Shown here: one piece after another, positions 11,325 through 21,948 of the stretch
Position numbering within the stretch: position 1 is the stretch's first letter
Layout: each line of letters opens with the position of its first letter
Assembly (NCBI GenBank): GCA_032164295.1
Contig: JAJHTX010000002.1
Location: 2,852,001-2,916,000, forward strand
Source of the DNA: Inonotus obliquus
Taxonomy: Eukaryota; Basidiomycota; Agaricomycetes; Hymenochaetales; Hymenochaetaceae
Reading direction: 5' to 3'
DNA length: 64,000 nt
Position numbers and translations under genes: made by a program
Notes under the pieces: generated by a model
What the model saw: only the letters and a program-made list of their open reading frames with translations
The model's database searches: none
Told to the model about the DNA's origin: nothing

Positions 11325-12951
11325 ATGAGTACGCAAAACGAACACTCAAGAGCAGCGACTCCTTCCCTCCCTGCAGCAAATGGAGCAGCACATGCCACTA
11401 CTGCCCCGACTCGTTCGGCGAACCGTGAAGTCGGGAACAGCAACCTCGGGACTTTCGGGGTGAGCCTCCTTCGTCTCATTCTTGTGGGGCGCTCATCTAA
11501 CAACGGAGTTGCAATATAGGTCAAGTCTGGTTTGGCACAGATGCTCAAGGTGAATAAATATTATGTTGGAATGGAACGCGGAATGAGCTCATGATAATTT
11601 TGTCCTAGGGTGGAGTCATCATGGATGTCACCAACGCTGAACAAGTACGCAAAGTTACCTCTGTGATTGAGAGCCAGACTGACGCATAATAGGCTCGCAT
11701 AGCTGAGGAGGCTGGTGCATGTGCTGTTATGGCATTAGAAAGAGTTCCAGCCGACATTCGCAGAGATGGTGGTGTTGCACGCATGGTGAGTTCAAGTTGG
11801 AATTATCATGGATTCAATCTCACAAGGCACTCGGTCTGGTATACAGAGCGATCCAAAGATGATAAAGGAGATTATCGAGGCCGTCACTATTCCTGTAATG
11901 GCCAAAGTACGTATAGGACACTTCGTGGAAGCTCAGGTATGTCTTGGCTTGCTGGACTCATTCGCCGTTCTATTCAAAGCTTATCTCTTACTTTGTGTAA
12001 CATTTCTTACAGATCATCCAAGCTATCGGTGCAGACTATATCGACGAGTCCGAAGTACTCACCCCTGCTGACGAGCAACACCACATAAATAAGCATACAT
12101 TCAAGGTACCCTTCGTATGCGGCGCAAAGAACCTGGGCGAAGCATTACGCCGTATATCTGAAGGTGCCGCATTCATCCGTACAAAGGGAGAAGCCGGCAC
12201 TGGTAATGTCGTCGAGGCCGTTCGTCATCAGAGGGCTGTCATGGCCGACATCCGTAGAGCAAGCGCCATGAACGATGAAGAGCTGTATGCTTTTGCGAAG
12301 GAATTAACCGCACCTTTCCATCTATTGAAAGAAGTCGCGCGCCTCAAGAGGTTACCCGTAGTTAGCTTCGCAGCGGGAGGTATCGCAACACCAGGTATGT
12401 GCCTTTGTCGTCCGGATGACGGGCAAATGCTGAATGTTGCGCTTCGTTGTAGCTGATGCTGCACTCATGATGCAACTCGGTTGTGATGGAGGTAAGCCAC
12501 TATTTCCCCCCATTCATTGCGACTCGGTTCTTATATAGTCGTCTAGTGTTTGTCGGCTCGGGAATCTTCAAGGTGAGTCCGGGGTTGGTGTCGACCCTAC
12601 TTGAGCTTGCTAACGGAACGTCAGTCCGGCGACCCCGCAAAACGAGCACGTGCCATTGTACAGGCTGTATGTTTCCCTTTTGTAGCTCTTGCCTTGCATC
12701 GACTAACTCACTCTTCTTAGGTAACGCACTACAATAATCCAAAGGTTCTTGCAGAGGTGATTAATCGTTGACGGCGAGTCCTACGCTGCATAGCTGATAT
12801 AAATAAACAGGTATCGGAAGAACTTGGTGAGGCCATGGTTGGCCTGAATATGTGAGTGTATTCACAAATACTAATCGGATTTTTTTCTTATCTTTTGGCT
12901 AACAGTGACGACAACGTGAGGGGCGGACGTCTCGCTACCCGGGGCTGGTGA
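11325..12951 (+). CDS. PDX1: Pyridoxal 5'-phosphate synthase subunit PDX1 (SNZ/PdxS)
   Basis: Twelve exons give 331 aa: 11325-11459, 11520-11549, 11609-11644, 11693-11785, 11847-11936, 12013-12394, 12453-12491, 12547-12572, 12625-12666, 12721-12756, 12811-12851 and 12906-12951. All joins keep frame. The enzyme condenses ribose 5-phosphate, glyceraldehyde 3-phosphate and ammonia into PLP. Visible hallmarks are the catalytic-lysine segment IPVMAK (Lys about 118), the second lysine in VCGAKNL (about 167), the phosphate-binding GEAGTG loop, and the [15 protein letters not shown] block. The N-terminal 40 residues are a Ser/Thr/Ala-rich extension of the TIM barrel. The C-terminal RGW is conserved. 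The glutaminase partner (SNO/PDX2) is not in this window. Confidence 0.96.
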
Positions 12952-13146
12952 GCACCACGGCGATTCAGCGGTGCAAAACGAGAAAATACTTGTGTGATTT
13001 GGACACAGGACGAAGCGGTATAGATAAGACAATATTGGATATGTTACACTAGCACCGATGTATTGCGAAATGAGAAGTTTTCAAGTTGTGGGACGAAATC
13101 ATGTGATCAAGTTCTTTCCACTGCTGGCAGAGTTTGATCTCTCCAT

Positions 13147-13950
13147 CTACCTGGTCCGAATAATCGACCTTGATAATCCAGCCAAAAGCTCTACTCCAGC
13201 CTTGGACCCGTCCACGACATGCACTGCTCGTGACAACGATTCCCTCACTCCTGACTTGACCACTTCTTCCATCCCCGTCATGCCCGCGCAACCTAGTATC
13301 AAGACATCCGCTCCGAGAGTTGCAGCTTTCACCGCCGTTCGTTTCATCACGTCAGTCACCTTCGTCTGATCACCTTCCCGTAACTCGACTACACCCAATC
13401 CTGTTGTCAAGACATCGACAAAGCGCTCAGATTTCCCGGAGCCTAAGAATGAGTTCGTTGCTGTTATGAGTGGGAATTCCATGCTTTCGATTGTTGTTAT
13501 TATGGCGAAGCGACGGCCGAGTAGGAGGGAATGTGAAATGGCTGCTTCGAGTATGTTTATAATGGGTTTGGGAGAGTTGGTGGATGTGAGGCGTTCTCTT
13601 AGCATGTGTGTGAGAGGGTGATCGGAGACTAGAATATGGCGGGCACGATTTTCAATGTCAGAAAAACATCCCTCGAGCCGTTCATGCATATACATGGCGA
13701 ACGTACAACAAGCGACTAGGAAACCATCATATTCATTAAGAAGATTCGTTTTGATCAAATCCTCGTAACAAAAAGTAGCCGTTTGATTCGCAGTGATCGT
13801 ATCTACGATCGCAGACGGAGCATGAGAAGGTGCGGTGTAATAACCGAGTCGAGTCGTCGGAGGTGTGAGTCTATCGAGGGATGCTTGGAGGCCGTCTGTA
13901 ACGCTTTTCGATGAATTCGGATTGATGACTAGGAGATGAATTTCAGACAT
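13147..13950 (-). CDS. DCG1: Asp/Glu/hydantoin racemase family protein, DCG1-like
   Basis: The frame is open from 13950 to 13147, but the family alignment shows an intron at 13706-13629 (GTACGT donor, TTCTAG acceptor, 78 nt). Splicing turns FLVACCT... into FLVACFSDHPL, the usual active-site block with its first catalytic-type Cys. The spliced product is 241 aa. Other features are the N-terminal HLLVINPNSS strand-loop, LEAAISHSLLLGRRFAIITT in the middle, and the second Cys in ADVLILGCAGMTG. Family members racemise hydantoins or amino acids; yeast DCG1 is linked to allantoin/nitrogen catabolism, but its substrate is unsettled. Because the intron length is a multiple of three with no stop, unspliced mRNA would also encode a full-length protein with 26 extra residues. 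Confidence 0.88.
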   Translation of the reverse strand: MSEIHLLVINPNSSKSVTDGLQASLDRLTPPTTRLGYYTAPSHAPSAIVDTITANQTATFCYEDLIKTNLLNEYDGFLVACCTFAMYMHERLEGCFSDIENRARHILVSDHPLTHMLRERLTSTNSPKPIINILEAAISHSLLLGRRFAIITTIESMEFPLITATNSFLGSGKSERFVDVLTTGLGVVELREGDQTKVTDVMKRTAVKAATLGADVLILGCAGMTGMEEVVKSGVRESLSRAVHVVDGSKAGVELLAGLSRSIIRTR

Positions 13951-14390
13951 ATCTTTGATTGATGGTGGAGGGAAGGTGAGAACGATTATTGATAAAGTGC
14001 CGTGTCGTTCTCAATTACCGCGCTATTTCGTATGTATGTATGTATTTCGTTAGGTTTTCGTGATAAACCAATGAAGCTGACTCGTGCATTGAACCAAAGG
14101 AACTGTCCGACACAATAGAACAGGGATATAATTGCTGCAAGGTTATCGTGCTCGTACTACAAAGGTCATTGAACTACCCAGTGTCTGAATTCAGACACCT
14201 AAAACGACGCAAGGATGAGGAAGGGTAAAGATACAGCGAGTTTAAGGTAACACAAGACGCCGTTGTCCCGAACTACAAGCAATAACGTTAAGCAGCGGTC
14301 TAAGAATTTGGGAAATGAGACGTTTCAAAAGAAGTGAACTAGATATGTTATGTGCGAGACCCATGAATGGTATATCGCCTTGCTACCGCA
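13951..14390. other. Intergenic region between the DCG1-like and Argonaute genes
   Basis: About 440 bases lie downstream of the Argonaute gene and upstream of the DCG1-like gene, so they include the latter's promoter. A short GTAT tandem (near 14031-14044) is the only simple repeat seen. No RNA gene or open frame is supported. Confidence 0.4.
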
Positions 14391-17300
14391 TCACATGAAA
14401 TACATCCTCCTGCTCTGACGCAGATGGGCGTTTTGGAACCCACTGCGCCAGACGTCGATATCAAATTCACCTGTTGAAGACAAATCGTCCTCGTAGTTAA
14501 GACTGTCGTCGAAATGGAAGTCGGCCCGTGAACAAGCGATCTGCGGCATGAAAAGTTCAGTTTGGGTATATATTACAACAGTACAGATGGGCTGCCTCAC
14601 ATCAGCATCTGTAGCAATGTTGTTAGTTAGGCATGAATGATATTGGAGCAAAGTTTTGAAACTTACAATACACGGGCGCAGGAATGGATACGGAACGCGT
14701 AGCACGAGCGTACGTATGACAGAGATCAAAGGAGAAACTCTGCAGGCTAGTAAACTGTGAGCTGCAACAACACTATCCCAGTGGATCGGTATGACTTACG
14801 TGTTCACGTCGAACTCGTTGTCATCCTTAACGACAATGTAGTGGGATGGGCGAGAGGCTTAAATCAAATCACGGTATCAGAGAGTACGTCGTACCATAAG
14901 AACAAATTGTTGCTTACTTCCAAGTATCCCTGCATGGGATAGAAGATAGAAGTCGAAAATTCCCGGAGCCGTAACGCCTTGATCGACTACCAAGCCTGCA
15001 GGAGCATTCCCACTCCTGTCAGCACCGAGACCTTTATTGGGGATGAATCTAATATGATGACGCTTTCCGACAACGATGAACGTCAGTTTCGCAGGTGGAA
15101 GACCTGAATAGACTCTGTGGAGTGTTTCTGCAGCGAATAACCGGAGGGTGAAAATAGAACAGTGAGTATCCACGATCGACAAGAACTAAGTAAAGGAAGG
15201 AGCAAAGCGAAACGCACTCATTATTTGCACGATTTCATTTTCTGCCACTTGTTGAATCTCGCCTTCTGAAACTCCGTCCCTGTAAAAAATGATTCTTTCT
15301 GGTAGCTCCCCTTTCCCGCCTCTGTAACCGGAATACATCGTCAATGCATGCTAGAAATTCCAATGAGTGGGTAAGGCGCATAGGAACAAGTTCACACTCA
15401 CTGCCATGAGATCCTCCAGATTTTCGATCATCTCCAACCTTGGCCCTTGAACGGAACATTTTGCGACGTACTTCATTCCCAAAGTATCTATTGAAGACAC
15501 TAACGCTGCGACTGAAGGCCGCAGAACACCCGGGCCGGGGTGCGAGACGTCAGCACCTGAGAAGGAACATGATTATCATTGCTGAAATTTCAATTACTCC
15601 GAACAACTTGCCAACAATCATGGTTTTTCCTTCTTGAAGCCATTTAAATGAGGGGGAATTTCTCGCGGGAGCGGTGTTTACCCCTCCCAGCTTCGCGTTG
15701 ATCCTTGAAATCATAAGTCAAATCGTCGAGAGGGCACATATGCATCAACCGCACTTCAGAATGAGGTTGTTGTAATATTGATCATTGGCTTTTAGAATCT
15801 TATCGGAGCGCTGAAACACTTCTCAACAAGAGTACATGGCGACATTCGGATTGGACTCACAACGCACTGCGTGACAACCCCCCATGTAATGTCACCAAGT
15901 CGTTTGACTTCCTTCCGTAAAGGAGCGGAATTCTGCGGGAGTATCACAAGCAATGGCGCTTCGCTTGGGGCTTGTTTACAGATGGCCCCAAGTTCCTACG
16001 AACGAGTGAGAATGAATAATATGGAACTAGTACTTGCTTACCTCCGTGACACGGTGGGGTGCAATATGCCGGACAAGCGGTGGCTCTGACATAGCTGTAG
16101 AAATGTTTGTTCTAGTTCATTCCTAAGCATAGGGTTACGTACACATGCCTTCATATACGTAAGTAATTCGAATCGAGCTATGCGATTATATGGACTCACC
16201 AATGACTCCCATTGCATTTTTTAGTCCAAGAGCAAATCTCCTGATAGATTCGTCTTGTATTGTAGCATCAAGAGAAAGGATGGCCCATGCACTTATGGAC
16301 ATAGGTTTCAGTAGTACTTTCCCCACCATGTTCCAGGCACCATTTCTGGGCTGGAAAAATCGGATTTCATTACCAGAAGCCATGATATTATCAATCGACC
16401 TACCACCTCGGGACTCTCTGACACCCTTTGACCATCCCACTTGCCATACAACATGGGCGGGGGACCGAGAATCCGCCCAGGAACGGACATGGGCCGATCA
16501 GAAAACCGAATTCCGGCCTGGAGCGTGTAGGGTGAGTCAGCTAGCTGTAGCCTCTGAAATCTTGTTAGTCCCAAAGCCGCGCCTGTTCTTGTACGTTCGC
16601 ACCCACCCTCATGCCCTCCTGCACGATGCTCAGCCTCTCTGCGGGTTTCTTTTTGGAAAAATTCAACATCTTAGAAGTTAATTCTGGCGATAATTTCTTC
16701 TTCATCATCTGCCCTTCCACTAAGGCACAGAGTTCAAACGGGATCACTTCATCCCTTGACGTCCGTATGCCAGGAAGATTCGGGTGCTGCAGCTCAAGTT
16801 GGTAATGTTCCCGATAGTAAAGCTATGTTGGAAGATAACCATTGGCATGGGGCAACACTGTTATCAATCCTACATACCTGAACGGTGGTACTGGTCCCAT
16901 TGTCGAGCAAGAATTCAAACTTGCCGGCTTCTTCGACGATTGTTCTAATGGTCCGTAGACGATTGTTTGGACGGGTTCGAACTTTGATCCCTTTGAGTAT
17001 ACCTCGTAGTCGCGCCCAATGTACGTGACCTTCCCGTAGATCAGCCAATTGTCTCCTATTGCGCCAGTTGAAGTAGTCGAGGACGAAATCAACGAGCTCT
17101 CCAGATCGGTACCTACGGAGGTACTCCAAACTCCAGTCATTATCTTAGCAACAAAGAACGAGACACACATAACGCTAGAAGCCATGTCCACATTCAGTAT
17201 CAATCTTCCTATAGTTGGCCTGATCGATCTGGAAAGAGATCGTTTATTAGTCAAGTGTGGCTCATATATACAGTAGCAGGACATACGCGAAGAATCCCCG

Positions 17301-18178
17301 CCAGATCTCGAAACATCCGGCCGATTCATGGCGATCACGACTATAGTAGCTGTGCTTCGTGTTCACCTGAGATCGACTGAAGAACTGTTAACCCGACGAT
17401 ACAAGCAGACTACTATCGACGTACAGTTTTGCGGCTTGTTGAAGAAGGACGTTCAATGCCTGTATTGGCGTCGTTGACATTGGTACTCCTGTCGTATTGC
17501 CTTGCAATACGCGAACAACATCACTGGATAGTAAAAGTAAACATAAGAGAGCAGGATATCAATGGAGATACACACCCTGGTGTTATATTCGCAACCCTCG
17601 TCAATGTCACTGTAAATACTCCCCTGGGGTTAGGCCCGACTGGGGCATTGTCAGACATATTGACAGTAAACTATCCGGGAACAGGTTCATGGGAAGCCAG
17701 TAGATATCCAGGGAAAATAACGGACTGTTATGGTTCCTTCCTGGAACAATGGTCGCCTTAACGCGTATAGATTCTTTGCGCCATCAAATGCGGCAACTAC
17801 CTGGGAGAACACGACAGGTGCAGTATGGTTCATCAATCGATGCATTACATCTTGCGCACGCCTTGAATCTCGGTGAATAGCAGGAACCAGTTGAAAGGTG
17901 TAGAACCTTACGTTGCATTCCGTGGATTGGGGGACATGACTATAGTTTCTGTTAGACTCTTAGAACCATGGACAAGGCTACAAAGTCTACTGACCGACTA
18001 CGAGAAAAGTATATGCGTCAAAACCCAACTGGATAACTGTAAACTGAAGCAAGTACTTACCGTCGTAATGAATAAAAGATACATCAGGGAGGCAGCGGAA
18101 TTCGAAGGCATTTACAAGGACTTCGTAGGGAGTCCCTTGGGTGCAGAAACCAGGGCGGCGTGCAAGTTGGACTTGCAT
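14391..18178 (-). CDS. AGO: Argonaute protein (N-PAZ-MID-PIWI), QDE-2/AGO type
   Basis: A gene of many small exons. In order: an N domain from [20 protein letters not shown] at 18178; [11 protein letters not shown] near 17790; the L1 segment ending [14 protein letters not shown] (about 17300-17230); PAZ with [10 protein letters not shown] (about 16900) and [11 protein letters not shown] (about 16730); MID with [15 protein letters not shown] (about 15930); and PIWI. PIWI shows the catalytic DEDH residues: Asp in [10 protein letters not shown] (15611-15540, split by an intron), Asp in [12 protein letters not shown] (about 15290), and His in [19 protein letters not shown] (about 14690). The block [10 protein letters not shown]...[10 protein letters not shown]...[10 protein letters not shown] (about 15050-14930) is typical. 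With all visible catalytic residues kept, it should be a slicer acting in small-RNA silencing. The start at 18178 leaves almost no low-complexity N-terminal extension; a further 5' exon is possible. Not every exon boundary was fixed. Confidence 0.93.
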
Positions 18179-18553
18179 TGATACTCAAAGGCGTTGAAAG
18201 AAGAAAAGGTTTGAGAAAGACGGGAACCTCTCGGGAATGTGTCTTATATAGATTTTGTGTAGAACGCCTTGCGAATAGAAGCCCCTTGATTGAATTATAC
18301 TCGTTCGTGACTTGTGAATGCATGATAGCAGAAGCAAGGGAGGATAGTGACTCGGACGGAATTAATTAGAACATGAATGAGCGTTACATGAAAGGTGTCA
18401 CGCGAACGTGACTGCCTCATCATTCCTTGCGCCTGAGACTCACCAACAACGCCCCGTCATCCTCTTCCCTCCAAATTCGTCCTTGCTTTCTCCTCGCCAT
18501 CTCGCTTCATCCCCCACTTTCCTGCAGGCGACTGCACTTACACTTCGTTAGTC
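18179..18553. promoter_or_regulatory. Divergent promoter region of Argonaute and YPT1
   Basis: The start codons of Argonaute (minus) and YPT1 (plus) are 375 bases apart, so both promoters lie here. The YPT1-proximal 100 bases are a CT-rich leader, common in front of strongly expressed fungal genes. No individual site can be named. Confidence 0.5.
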
Positions 18554-19613
18554 ATGCACACAAGCGAGTACGATTATCTCTTCAAGCTCCTCCTTATTGG
18601 AGACTCTGGCGTTGGCAAGGTCTATCTTCCTCTCTTGTCGTTCTCTCTTTCCGATGCGCAAACTCACGCGTCCCTCCCTTCTAGTCCTGCCTCCTTCTGC
18701 GTTTTGCAGATGATACGTACACCGAGAGCTACATTAGCACAATTGGAGTCGACTTCAAGATCAGGACAATTGAACTTGATGGGAAAACAGTGAAGCTTCA
18801 GATCGTAAGTATCCTTGTTCAGCATGAGGCTATCTCTTCTTCTCCGCTTCACTGCCTATGTATAATTCTAATGCACGCACTCCTTTTGTTAACTCTCTGC
18901 TCATGCCTGATCATTTCATGCCTGCTCGATCGTTCGACTGACACTATCTTTGTCACAGTGGGATACAGCCGGTCAGCACAGCATTCAACACTCTATATGG
19001 AGCTCAGCCTAATCGTTCTCCTTCAGGTCAGGAGCGGTTCCGCACGATCACGTCGTCATACTACCGTGGCGCTCATGGTATCATCGTCGTGTACGATGTC
19101 ACCGACAACGGTACAGTAATAATCTTGGATATGTCTTTTATTCGGCCTTCTAAGTTGCACTTCGATAGATACGTTCCGAAACGTGAAGCAGTGGTTGCAA
19201 GAGATCGACCGCTATGCATCGGAAGGTGTGAATAAGCTTCTTGTCGGAAACAAAGCAGATCGTGTAAGCGAGAAAGCCGTCGAATATGCTGTTGCTCATG
19301 TAAGCACGCTTGGTCAATTGTGCAAGGGCACGGTCAGATGACTGTTCCCTCAGGATTTCGCGAAGAACTTGGGTATACCATTCCTAGAGACGTCGGCGAA
19401 GACTGCTGTCAATGTCGAGCAGGCCTTCTTGACCATGGCGAGGGAGATCAAAGAACGGTTTGAACACCCTGGTTGACTACGTTTTGGATTTTTGTCTGAC
19501 ATGCTATTAGTATGGGTTCCACATCTGCCTCTGGCGCTGACAAAGGCTCTACAGTCCAACCAGGCAAGAGCCAGTCCTTGCAACCGCAAGCTGGTTCCAG
19601 CTGCTGCTCTTAA
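18554..19613 (+). CDS. YPT1: Rab GTPase YPT1/Rab1
   Basis: Seven exons join in frame: 18554-18619, 18685-18804, 18959-18971, 19027-19110, 19169-19299, 19354-19457 and 19511-19613, giving 206 aa. One exon is only 13 nt. All G motifs are present: GDSGVGKSC (15-23), the Rab1-type effector loop [41 protein letters not shown] and ETSAK. The C-terminus is GSSCCS, a double-cysteine geranylgeranylation signal with one trailing Ser rather than the usual final CC. Ypt1 controls ER-to-Golgi traffic and early autophagy. The identity is set by the [20 protein letters not shown] and [17 protein letters not shown] segments. The first donor, GTCTAT, is atypical but required by the protein. Confidence 0.97.
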
Positions 19614-19928
19614 GTTAGCTTTCGGTCGCGATTGTGAAGTGTTGGATCAGGGATCCGTCAGATGGACTTAGCACCTTCCAAGCTACTACGCACGTCTTTT
19701 TCTACACGCTTCCCTTCAGCACTCTCCGCTTGCGGAGGTGTATAGTTCGTGCTGTTGTTACATGTTACAGATTTTCTCCCTTCCAGTACTTCGTATATGG
19801 ATTGATCATTTAATTGGTTTCCTCGCTTCGAATCAATGACTTAATGACTTTCAGATTTTTGCCAGTATTGTCCCGTGGTTATTCCATTGCGCACACTGCA
19901 CCCGTCAGCCTCATATCCATGGGCTGAT
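19614..19928. other. Intergenic region between YPT1 and the aspartic protease
   Basis: About 315 bases with T-rich stretches (YPT1 3' end) and the probable protease promoter or missing 5' exon. No frame here gives a convincing signal peptide: candidate ATGs at about 19768 and 19847 are followed by stops or do not splice in phase. Confidence 0.35.
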
Positions 19929-21844
19929 ATGATGTCTTGTCAGCCTCATGATGATCAATCCGGTAAGCTTGTCGGGGATTGAGGTGCATTGTCTTACTGC
20001 GCAAGCAACTCCTCTTATCCTGCCATGGAACTCTTGTCGTCCGAGTCTAACAGCAAAGCAGGGTTCATGGTGGCGCTTTCTAGAATCCCAAAGCCTCAAC
20101 TTGTCCCTTTCTCCAGTGGCCGAAAGGACAATGGTGAATTCAAGATTCAGAATGCTGAGGACTAGTGAGTATGAGGGAATCGAATCAAGCCGCTGTGTTG
20201 AATCGTCGTCTTCCAGTGCGTACCTAGTCCCACTAAGGTAACTTGTCTTTCTTGCACCCTTCTCCGACCCGGCATCAGCACTCACGTGTCCCAAATTAAC
20301 CATAGCGTTGGTGGTCAGCATTTTCAAGCAATCTTCGACACAGGATCATCCGATTTGGTGAGTGTTAGAATTGGCTTGTCCTGCGTACTGGCTCACCCCT
20401 TGATAAATCAGTGGATCGTCTCTTCGGCATGCGCAGACATCGACTGTCAACAGATTCGAAAATATAACCCCAGTTCTTCTTTGGAGCCAGCCAGCGCATC
20501 GTTTGACCTTACTTATCTGAGTGGTAAAGTATCGGGTACCATAGGATATGAAACGGTGTCGTTCGGCCCGTATATGGTCGTCTCACAAGTTCTTGGTAAG
20601 CCCGTCAACTTCCTAAAAATTGCTTCCGGTTTCATATCGGTCGTCTTCTAGCCCTGGCAAACAGCACTGAAGATATGGGGCTATCTGCAATGGGAGTTAG
20701 TGGTGAGCACTCGTCCACAGACTTTCGCATGTTGAATTTATCTCACGAAATACTAGGGGTGCTTGGGCTGGCTTTTCCCAAGGAAGCTGCGATACCAGGA
20801 ACAATTGGCCATACATTACTCGAAAACATCTTTGCTAGTGTCAGCTCTGGTCGATTTTTCTCGTATAAACTGAGCACAGACGCTTTTTCGAGCACGTTCT
20901 CTATTGGACAAATAGACCCTCGTTACACCGACCGAGTGTCTGACATAGCGTACTCTCCTGTCTTTGCTTCAAATGGTGCAGATTATGATTACTGGAAGCT
21001 TCCTCTCATTGCGTTGACGATCAACGCCATGCCCGTGCCGTTCTCACTTTCACCGTCCAAGGTCCATGGCACCACATCGCCTATTGCGGTTCTTGACTCA
21101 GGGACGACTCTGGTTCTGGGCCCTACTAATGATGTGGATAACTTCTGGACTGTTGCTGGCGGCGCCCGGAAGGGTGAAGATGGAAGATGGCAAGTTCGCT
21201 GCGACCACGCCGTTACTGTTGGTTTTCTCCTGGGAAATGACAGCTCGCGCAAGGAAATTGTCCTAGACCCATCGGATATTAGTTGGTTGCCGCCTGGTAA
21301 ACGGCCGACTGATGGCTGGTGTTTGGGTGGAATACAAAGCAATGATGGTGTACGTGCAGCTTTTTATTACAAGCATGGCAAGCCAAAATGTGCTTCGAAT
21401 TTTTGGACGCTCACGCGAACCTGAACTTCTCGCAGGTATTCTCAGGCGATTGGCTCCTCGGAGACACCTTCCTGCGGGTGCGTTATATTTCTGTACCCCA
21501 CACGCGATGAACTCGCTCATCACTCTTCATAGAATGCTTTTGTGGTTCACAGTGCGGCGACTGAGTCTTCACCTCCCTTGATCGGACTTTTGGGTACGAC
21601 GAATGCCACCGAATCCCGTGAACATTTTCAAATGATTCGAGGAAATGATTCTACCGGCTCGTTCACGCATGTAGCTCTGCCCCATCATAACCCAGCTCCA
21701 CCAACGCCTGGTGTGATTCTATCAGCTACGATGATCTCGTCTCTGATAGGGGGAATCGGGTTGGGGGCACTGTTCCGCTCTCGACGGGAGAAAAGAAGCA
21801 AAACAGGTACTATTGGCATCGCACATACAAAACGGAGGAGATAA
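19929..21844 (+). CDS. Pepsin-type (A1) aspartic protease with a C-terminal membrane anchor
   Basis: Exons 19929-19962, 20062-20164, 20217-20237, 20306-20357, 20412-20595, 20652-20702, 20757-21349, 21436-21477 and 21533-21844 all join in phase, about 463 aa. The two catalytic aspartates are in AIFDTGSSDLW (Asp about 64) and AVLDSGTTLVLGP (Asp about 262). WCLGGIQSND...FSGDWLLGDTFLRNAFVV is the usual C-lobe block. After a Thr/Pro-rich spacer a hydrophobic segment (GVILSATMISSLIGGIGLGA) is followed by RSRREKR, so the protein should sit in a membrane with the protease domain outside. The modelled N-terminus (MMSCQPHDD) has no signal peptide, which such a protein needs. A further upstream exon is likely, so the start is the weak part of this model. 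Confidence 0.88.
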
Positions 21845-21948
21845 TACACGATCAAGTTTGAGATACAGAAGTCATTCGACTGTAAATTATATAGACATTG
21901 ATGTCCAATCCGAGCCCAGTCAACGCACGGCATACAATCAGACTAATT

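Noticed and set aside
16308..16440. A second GC-AG intron in Argonaute (TATG|GCAAGT near 16443)
   Set aside because: The phase does not fit; a normal 50-nt GTATGG...GTAG intron two bases earlier keeps the frame.
17880..17970. Apparent frameshift in the N-terminal part of Argonaute
   Set aside because: A 50-nt intron (donor GTAAGG, acceptor TTCAAG) joins the [11 protein letters not shown] and [10 protein letters not shown] segments in phase.
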